DNA of 47,591 bases from Streptomyces sp. BV286 (GTDB lineage Bacteria; Actinomycetota; Actinomycetes; Streptomycetales; Streptomycetaceae), in contig NZ_JAHRIB010000170.1 of NCBI RefSeq assembly GCF_019090165.1, positions 1 to 47,591 of the forward strand. The letters are read 5' to 3'. Numbering within the stretch: the stretch's first letter is position 1; the number at the start of each line of letters is the position of its first letter. Both the position numbers and the translations under genes were made by a program. Positions 42,079 through 47,591 of the stretch are shown piece after piece. The notes beneath the pieces are model-generated. The model did not search any database. It worked only from the letters and a program-made list of their open reading frames with translations, and was not told the DNA's origin.

Positions 42079-43431
42079 CTACACCGTCGGCTTCTCGCCG
42101 TCCGCGGGCAGCGGCTTCACGCCCTTGCACAGGTCCGTGGTGTCCGCGGTGCCCGGGTAGGCGACCTTGGTCACGCGGTCGAAGTGGACCTTGTACATGT
42201 CGTGCACGGCGTCGTCGTCGACCTTCACGATCGACTCGTCGTTCTCGCGCAGCGCGGGGCCGGTGTAGTTCCCGGAGCCGGTGAAGCTGACCTTGTTCTT
42301 CACGCCGTCGTACATGCCGTCGATGAGGATGTACTTGGAGTGGATGATGTACGGCGTCGCCAGCTTCTGGCCGGGGTTCAGCGGGTCCCGGTCGTCGTTG
42401 TAGCACCGCACGGTCGGGCCACCGGTGGTGTGCATCTTCTCCCAGGTGCCGTTGGTGCCGCCGGTGCTCTTGGCGCTGTCGGACTCCGCGTAGACGATGC
42501 TCACGGAGCAGCCCGCCTTCTTCAGCGAGACCAGCTTCTCGGCGATGGCCAGCCGCGTGATCTTGAAGATCGCCACCCGGACCTTGGTCGACTGGGTGAC
42601 GCCCGCGGTGTCCTTGTACTTGCAGGTGACGTTGTTGAGGATCGAGTACACCGTGTCGGTGGCCCGGGTGTTGCCCGCACGCGGGAAGAAGTACGCCTTG
42701 TAGAGGCCGTTGCTCACCGTGCGGTAGTTCCAGGACTCCCAGTCCTGCGCGACCATCGTGTCGAAGTAGTCCGCGTACGCGTCGTACATCGTCGGGTTGT
42801 TCGGCAGCATCAGCGCGTCGTTGAAGAAGCGCGTGTGCGCGGACGGCGTGGAGTTCGAGGTGGTCTCGACGACCACGTTCGTGGCGCCCTCGACCGCCGA
42901 GAACAGCCAGAACTTGTTGTGCATGATCGACTGCCCGAACTTCGGGTCACCCAGGCACGACTTGCTCTCCGGGCAGGTCGCGACGTACGAGCCCTGTGTA
43001 CGGTCCGTGCCGAGGCCCGACGCGAGCGTGCCGTACGCGGTGTTGGTCGGGCGGTCGCTGATGCTGGACTCGTCGAGCAGCACCTGGACGTCCACACCGC
43101 GGTTCTTGGCGGCGACGAGCGCGTTGACGACGCCGGCCTCCCACACGTGGTAGACCGCGACCTTGATCGTGGAGCCGGGCAGCGCGGAGTTCGTCAGCTC
43201 GATCAGCCGGGTACGGATCGCGGCCTGCTGGTCTGTGGTGCCGAGCGGATCGTTGAAGATCGGCCCCTCGGTCCAGGTCGGGTTGTCGACCGCCTCCGCC
43301 GTACCGGCCGACGTGGCGGCCTGGACGCCCGCCGCGGACAGCACGGTGGCCAGCGCGACGACCTGGCGGCTTCCCTTGACCGGCTTCGCAGCACGGTGTC
43401 GCCCAGTGCCCTTCAGGCGCACGCGCGCCAT
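42079..43431 (-). CDS. Secreted phospholipase-D-like protein
   Basis: 450 residues from ATG 43431, with GGGGAGGGGAT upstream. A signal peptide is clear: basic start (MARVRLKGTGRHRAAK), hydrophobic stretch (VVALATVLSAAGVQAATS), then cleavage near AEA. The mature protein has two PLD half-domains. The second HKD is canonical (IIHSKYILIDG, then FTGSGN). The first reads IMHNKFWLFSA, with Ser where the Asp of HxK(x)4D normally is, followed by TTSN. PLD-fold enzymes cleave phosphodiesters such as phospholipids; the substrate is uncertain. Cys residues in pairs fit an exported protein. It lies alone between rplU and the RNase E gene. Confidence 0.9.
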   Translation of the reverse strand: MARVRLKGTGRHRAAKPVKGSRQVVALATVLSAAGVQAATSAGTAEAVDNPTWTEGPIFNDPLGTTDQQAAIRTRLIELTNSALPGSTIKVAVYHVWEAGVVNALVAAKNRGVDVQVLLDESSISDRPTNTAYGTLASGLGTDRTQGSYVATCPESKSCLGDPKFGQSIMHNKFWLFSAVEGATNVVVETTSNSTPSAHTRFFNDALMLPNNPTMYDAYADYFDTMVAQDWESWNYRTVSNGLYKAYFFPRAGNTRATDTVYSILNNVTCKYKDTAGVTQSTKVRVAIFKITRLAIAEKLVSLKKAGCSVSIVYAESDSAKSTGGTNGTWEKMHTTGGPTVRCYNDDRDPLNPGQKLATPYIIHSKYILIDGMYDGVKNKVSFTGSGNYTGPALRENDESIVKVDDDAVHDMYKVHFDRVTKVAYPGTADTTDLCKGVKPLPADGEKPTV

Positions 43432-43775
43432 TTGATCCCCTCCCCCTGACACGTGTGAGCGTTCTCCCCAACGCGCACCCGCGTATGTGTACATGACTGC
43501 TCAATTTTTACAGGTAAGTGATCGTGTTCCAAGGGGCGGGGGTTAAATGTGATATCCATGATGGCCCTGAAAGCGTGTCAGGTCGCGCCAAATCGGGCGC
43601 ACTGAAAGGCAGTTCGGGGAACGTCACAGGGCGCCCGGGTTACGTCGCCCCCTCCGCCGGGTACAGCGGTGCCCTCCGCCGCCGCACACACCGACGCCCC
43701 CTGACCGGCTCGATGGCCGCCGGTCGGGGGGCGTCGTGGTTCGAGGCTCGCGCCCCGGTGCTCGGCCTGCCCTCG
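43432..43775. other. Intergenic region between the PLD-like gene and RNase E
   Basis: 344 bp. It contains the RNase E terminator (43692-43736) and the promoter region of the PLD-like gene. There is an AT-rich patch near 43500-43512 and an upstream TTGGAA (minus strand, 43532-43527). An ACACGTGT palindrome lies at 43450-43457. No gene is seen. Confidence 0.5.
43692..43736 (-). terminator. Terminator of the RNase E gene
   Basis: CGACGCCCC at the left pairs with GGGGCGTCG at the right, and GACCGGC (43703-43709) pairs with GCCGGTC (43719-43725) inside. It lies 39 bp after the stop codon; no U-tract. Confidence 0.65.
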
Positions 43776-46700
43776 TCAGTCCTCGTCGGTGGAGGCCGTG
43801 ACGGTGGACGGCGTCTGCTGCTCCGCCGCCGCGGTCTTCTTCGACGTCGACTTCGCGGCCGTCTTGGCGGTCTTCGTCGCCTTCTTGGCCGTGGTCTTCT
43901 TGGCCGCCGTCTTCTTGGCCGCCGTAGTCGTCGTCTTCTTGGCGGCGGCCTTCTTCGCGGTCGCCTTCTTGGCCGTCTTGCGGGCCGTCTTCCTGGCCGG
44001 AGCCTCGTCGCCCGCTCCGGACGCGTCCGCGGGGGCCTCGGCAGGCGCCTCGGCGGCCTGCGCCGGGGCTTCGGCGGGCGAGGACGGGACGACCACGACG
44101 GCGGACTCCGCCGACGAGGCGGGCGCGGTGGCCTTACGGACCGCACGGCGCCTCGGCCGCGCCGGGGCGGCGCTGTCGACGGCGGGCTGCTCCGCCGTGG
44201 GGACGGCCTCCGCGGCCTGCTCCACCTTGGGCTCGGCGGGCGCGGCGACCGGCTCGGTGACGGTCACCACGGCCTCCTCGGCCGCCTTGGGCGAACCGGC
44301 CGGCGCGGAGACCTTGCGGGTCGCCCGACGGCGCGTACGCCCCTTGGGAGCGGCGTCGTCGACAGCGGGGGCCTCGGCGGCCGCCTCGACCACCGGGTCC
44401 TCGGCGGCGACGGGCGCGGCCTGCGCGACCGCGGCCGGCTCCTGCTGCACGGGACGCGCGATCTCGTCCTCCGCGGTCACGGACTGCGCGGTCGGCACCT
44501 CGCTCCTGCGCTCGGACCTGCGGGACTCGGACCTCGGCGCACCCGCCGGGGCCGACGCCCGCCGGCTCGTGCGGCGACGCGAACGGCCACGGGTGGCAGC
44601 GGCCTCCGCCTCGGCGGCACTGCTGTAGAGGTCCTCGTCCGGTACGAACTCGGGCTCGGGCAGCGCGACCGGCTCGGCGGCCTCCGCGGCGACCTCGGCG
44701 GCCGTCTCGACCGGCTCGGGCACGTCGGCCGTCTCCGGCTCGTGCGTGTGCTCGTGGTCGTGGGTCTGCTCGGCACCGCCGCGGCCGCGCTTCTTGCGCT
44801 TGCCGCCGCCTCCGGCGGAGGTCGGCTGCTCCATGTGCACGATCACGCCGCGGCCGTTGCAGTGGACGCAGGTCTCCGAGAAGGACTCCAGCAGGCCCTG
44901 GCCGACCCGCTTGCGGGTCATCTGGACGAGACCCAGCGAGGTGACCTCGGCCACCTGGTGCTTCGTACGGTCGCGGCCCAGGCACTCCAGGAGGCGCCGC
45001 AGCACCAGGTCCCGGTTGGACTCCAGGACCATGTCGATGAAGTCGATGACGACGATGCCGCCGAGGTCGCGCAGCCGCAGCTGGCGCACGATCTCCTCGG
45101 CCGCCTCCAGGTTGTTCCTGGTGACCGTCTCCTCGAGATTGCCGCCCTGACCGGTGAACTTGCCGGTGTTGACGTCGATCACGATCATCGCTTCGGTCTT
45201 GTCGATGACCAGCGAACCACCGCTCGGCAGCCACACCTTGCGGTCCAGCGCCTTGGCGAGCTGCTCGTCGATCCGGTACGTCGCGAAGACGTCGACCTCG
45301 GAGGTCCACCTCGACAGGCGGTCGGCCAGGTCGGGCGCGACGTGCGAGACGTACCCGTGGATGGTGTCCCAGGCCTCCTCGCCGCTGACGATGACCTTGG
45401 TGAAGTCCTCGTTGAAGATGTCGCGGACGACGCGGACGGTCATGTCCGGCTCGCCGTACAGCAGCGTCGGGGCGTTCGAACTGCCGCCGCTCTTCGCCTT
45501 CTTCTGGATGTCCTCCCACTGCGCCTGGAGCCGCTCGACGTCACGGCTCAGCTCGTCCTCGCTCGCGCCCTCGGCGGCGGTGCGCACGATGACGCCCGCG
45601 TCCTCGGGGACGATCTTCTTGAGGATGGTCTTCAGGCGGGCGCGCTCGGTGTCGGGCAGCTTGCGGCTGATACCGGTCATCGAGCCCTCGGGCACGTAGA
45701 CCAGGTAGCGGCCGGGCAGCGAGACCTGGCTCGTGAGACGGGCACCCTTGTGGCCGATCGGGTCCTTGGTGACCTGCACGAGGACCGACTGGCCGGACTT
45801 CAGGGCGCTCTCGATGCGGCGGGGGCCGTTGGCCATGCCCAGCGCCTCGAAGTTGACCTCACCGGCGTACAGGACCGCGTTGCGGCCCTTGCCGATGTCG
45901 ATGAAGGCGGCCTCCATCGACGGCAGCACGTTCTGGACCTTGCCCAGGTAGACGTTGCCGACGTACGAGGTCGACTGCTCCTTGTTGACGTAGTGCTCCA
46001 CGAGCACGTCGTCCTCGAGGACGCCGATCTGGGTGCGCTCGCCGCTCTGGCGGACGACCATCACGCGCTCGACGGCCTCACGGCGGGCCAGGAACTCGGC
46101 CTCGGTGATGATCGGGACGCGGCGGCGGCCCTGCTCGCGCCCCTCGCGGCGGCGCTGCTTCTTGGCCTCGAGGCGGGTCGAGCCCTTGATGGACTGCACC
46201 TCGTCCGAGCTGTCGTGGGACCGCTCTTCCTTCTTGCGGGGCTCGCGGACCTTGACGACCGTGCGCTCGGGGTCGCTTTCGACGGCGTCGGCCTCGCCGG
46301 AGGAGTCACCGGCCCGGCGGCGACGGCGACGGCGGCGACGGCTGCTGCTGGAGCCGCCGGCGTCCTCGTGGTCGTCCTCCGCGTCCGCGGCGTCCTCTTC
46401 GGTCTGCTCGGCGGTGTCCTCGGTGTCCTGGGCGGTCTGCTCACCACGGTCGGACTGCTCACCGGCGTACTCGTCACCGTCCGCGTCGGCGGACTCGCCC
46501 CGGCGGCGGCGACGGCCACCACGGCGGCGACGGCGGCGCGAGCCGGTCTCCTCGTTGTCGTCGCCCTCGGCGGCGTCCTCGGCGGACTCCTCCTCGGCCG
46601 GCTCCTCGTCGACGGGCTCCTCGGCCTCGGGGGCACTCTCCACCACCGGGGCGGCGGGCTCCTCGGCCTTCCTGCGGCGGCGCCTGCGCGGCCCGGCGGT

Positions 46701-47591
46701 CTCCTCCTCGACGACCGCGGGGGCGGCCTGCTGGACCGGCTCCGCGACCTCCTCGGCCTCCTCCGGGACGTCCTCCGCGGCCTCGGCCGCGGCGGCTGCC
46801 GCGGCGCGCTCCGGCGTCTGGAACATCGGCTCGGTGAAGACCGGCGCCTGGAACACGGCGACGGCGGGACGCCCGGGGCGCCGGGACGACTCGTCCTCAG
46901 CCTCCGCGGTCCTGCTCGGCGCGGGCGCGGAGAAGCCTCCGGCCGCCTTGCGGGTGGCACGGCGACGGGCGCGGCGCGGAGCCGCTTCCTCGGTGTCGGC
47001 GGAGGTCTCGGTCTCGGCGGACCGGTCATTCTCGGCAGCGGCCACGGGGGCCTCCCTGCGCTCGTCGCGGACAACGGCCTCGGCGGGCTCGGTCGCGGTG
47101 GGGGTCTCGGCGCGCTCCGCCTCGGGCGGGGTGGCACGGCGAGTGGGCTCGGTGGCGGCCTCGGCGGGCGCCTCCGGAGTGGTCTCGGTCTCCGCCTGGG
47201 GCGCACCGGCGGGGGCGGTGGCCCGGCGTGTGGCGCGACGGCGCGTCCGCGGGGCGGGGGCGGCCTCGGCCTCGGCCTCGACGACCGGTGTCTCCTCGAC
47301 GACCGGTGTCGCGGCGGGCGCGGGGGCCTCGGCGGTCACCGGAGCGGCCTCGGCCTCGGTCGTCTGCGGCGCACCCGCAGGGGCGGACGCCCGACGCGAG
47401 GCACGACGGCGACGCGGAGCCGGAGCAGCCTCGACCTCGGCCTCGGAGACGGCAGGCGCCTCCTCAACGACGGGCTCGGCGGCCGCGGGAGTCTCAACGG
47501 CCACCGGAGCAGCCTCGGCCTCAGCCGTCTGCGGCGCACCCGCAGGGGCGGACGCCCGACGCGAGGCACGACGGCGACGCGGAGCCGGAGC
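43776..47591 (-). CDS. rne: Ribonuclease E/G (5' end outside window)
   Basis: The frame is open to the right edge; 1271 residues are visible, and a GTG at 47504 is only an internal Val. About the first 500 are disordered, with Arg-rich repeats and acidic stretches. The catalytic core follows: an S1 region (ERTQIGVLEDDVLVEHYVNK, GNVYLGKVQNVLPSMEAAFI), the metal-binding DNase-I-like part (MIVIDVNTGKFTGQGGNLEE, GGIVVIDFIDM) and the zinc-link CVHCNGRG near 44850. The C-terminal 350 residues are again disordered and end in a Lys/Ala tail (KKTAKKATAKKAAAKK). A core flanked by two long arms is the RNase ES layout of S. coelicolor. It processes rRNA and degrades mRNA. Confidence 0.95.
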   Translation of the reverse strand, partial: APAPRRRRASRRASAPAGAPQTAEAEAAPVAVETPAAAEPVVEEAPAVSEAEVEAAPAPRRRRASRRASAPAGAPQTTEAEAAPVTAEAPAPAATPVVEETPVVEAEAEAAPAPRTRRRATRRATAPAGAPQAETETTPEAPAEAATEPTRRATPPEAERAETPTATEPAEAVVRDERREAPVAAAENDRSAETETSADTEEAAPRRARRRATRKAAGGFSAPAPSRTAEAEDESSRRPGRPAVAVFQAPVFTEPMFQTPERAAAAAAAEAAEDVPEEAEEVAEPVQQAAPAVVEEETAGPRRRRRRKAEEPAAPVVESAPEAEEPVDEEPAEEESAEDAAEGDDNEETGSRRRRRRGGRRRRRGESADADGDEYAGEQSDRGEQTAQDTEDTAEQTEEDAADAEDDHEDAGGSSSSRRRRRRRRRAGDSSGEADAVESDPERTVVKVREPRKKEERSHDSSDEVQSIKGSTRLEAKKQRRREGREQGRRRVPIITEAEFLARREAVERVMVVRQSGERTQIGVLEDDVLVEHYVNKEQSTSYVGNVYLGKVQNVLPSMEAAFIDIGKGRNAVLYAGEVNFEALGMANGPRRIESALKSGQSVLVQVTKDPIGHKGARLTSQVSLPGRYLVYVPEGSMTGISRKLPDTERARLKTILKKIVPEDAGVIVRTAAEGASEDELSRDVERLQAQWEDIQKKAKSGGSSNAPTLLYGEPDMTVRVVRDIFNEDFTKVIVSGEEAWDTIHGYVSHVAPDLADRLSRWTSEVDVFATYRIDEQLAKALDRKVWLPSGGSLVIDKTEAMIVIDVNTGKFTGQGGNLEETVTRNNLEAAEEIVRQLRLRDLGGIVVIDFIDMVLESNRDLVLRRLLECLGRDRTKHQVAEVTSLGLVQMTRKRVGQGLLESFSETCVHCNGRGVIVHMEQPTSAGGGGKRKKRGRGGAEQTHDHEHTHEPETADVPEPVETAAEVAAEAAEPVALPEPEFVPDEDLYSSAAEAEAAATRGRSRRRTSRRASAPAGAPRSESRRSERRSEVPTAQSVTAEDEIARPVQQEPAAVAQAAPVAAEDPVVEAAAEAPAVDDAAPKGRTRRRATRKVSAPAGSPKAAEEAVVTVTEPVAAPAEPKVEQAAEAVPTAEQPAVDSAAPARPRRRAVRKATAPASSAESAVVVVPSSPAEAPAQAAEAPAEAPADASGAGDEAPARKTARKTAKKATAKKAAAKKTTTTAAKKTAAKKTTAKKATKTAKTAAKSTSKKTAAAEQQTPSTVTASTDED
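47361..47591. repeat. 165-bp tandem duplication in the RNase E N-terminal arm
   Basis: A 66-bp segment at 47361-47426 recurs without a mismatch at 47526-47591, where the window ends; the period is 165 bp (55 codons). Each copy codes RRRRASRRASAPAGAPQT. The array may continue outside. Confidence 0.92.

Noticed and set aside
47502..47504. GTG as the start of the RNase E gene
   Set aside because: The frame stays open to the window edge and encodes the same repeat unit on both sides of this codon.

Overview
The window reads as chromosomal core DNA of a Streptomyces (very high G+C, GTG starts, Streptomyces-type gene order). From memory, the order from lepA to the RNase E gene matches the S. coelicolor SCO2562-SCO2599 stretch. 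Most genes lie on the minus strand. There is no prophage, insertion sequence or CRISPR array.

Layout. 1-3480 (+): the 3' part of a hybrid histidine kinase with a 92-residue HAMP array, overlapping a response regulator. 3526-7533 (-): a long-chain acyl-CoA synthetase, then lepA. 7765-8031 (+): rpsT. 8328-17902 (-): holA, a small hypothetical gene, a YceI-domain gene, nat-comEC-comEA (tightly coupled), degV and a membrane-anchored coiled-coil gene. 18051-20927 (-): leuS, preceded by a leader-peptide attenuator. 21346-24281 (+): a predicted di-haem membrane protein coupled to a NuoF-ferredoxin fusion. 24391-25513 (-): two tRNA-Ala(GGC) genes flanking two tiny zinc-ribbon genes. 25821-29874 (-): a short membrane protein, nadD, an LCP-family protein, rsfS and a histidine phosphatase. 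30154-36842: a small membrane protein (-), an M48 peptidase (+), two related membrane proteins of the SCO2583/SCO2584 type, proA, a conserved hypothetical and proB (all -). 37149-39233 (+): a CDP-glycerol-glycerophosphotransferase-like membrane protein. 39640-47591 (-): obgE, rpmA-rplU, a secreted phospholipase-D-like protein and the RNase E/G gene, which runs off the right edge.

Functional themes. Translation and ribosome biology dominate (lepA, rpsT, leuS, tRNA-Ala, rsfS, obgE, rpmA, rplU, RNase E). A second theme is cell wall and sporulation (LCP protein, SCO2583/2584-like proteins, teichoic-acid-like polymerase). Proline synthesis is split between proA and proB.

Most interesting signals: a 12-codon leader peptide with three consecutive Leu codons (two of them CTT) and an intrinsic terminator in front of leuS; a (TGCC)19 tetranucleotide tract upstream of comEA within an 8-kb cluster of simple repeats; a predicted NADH-to-haem membrane redox pair; a set of predicted leaderless starts with near-identical -10 boxes; and a repeated Arg-rich motif on both sides of the RNase E catalytic core.
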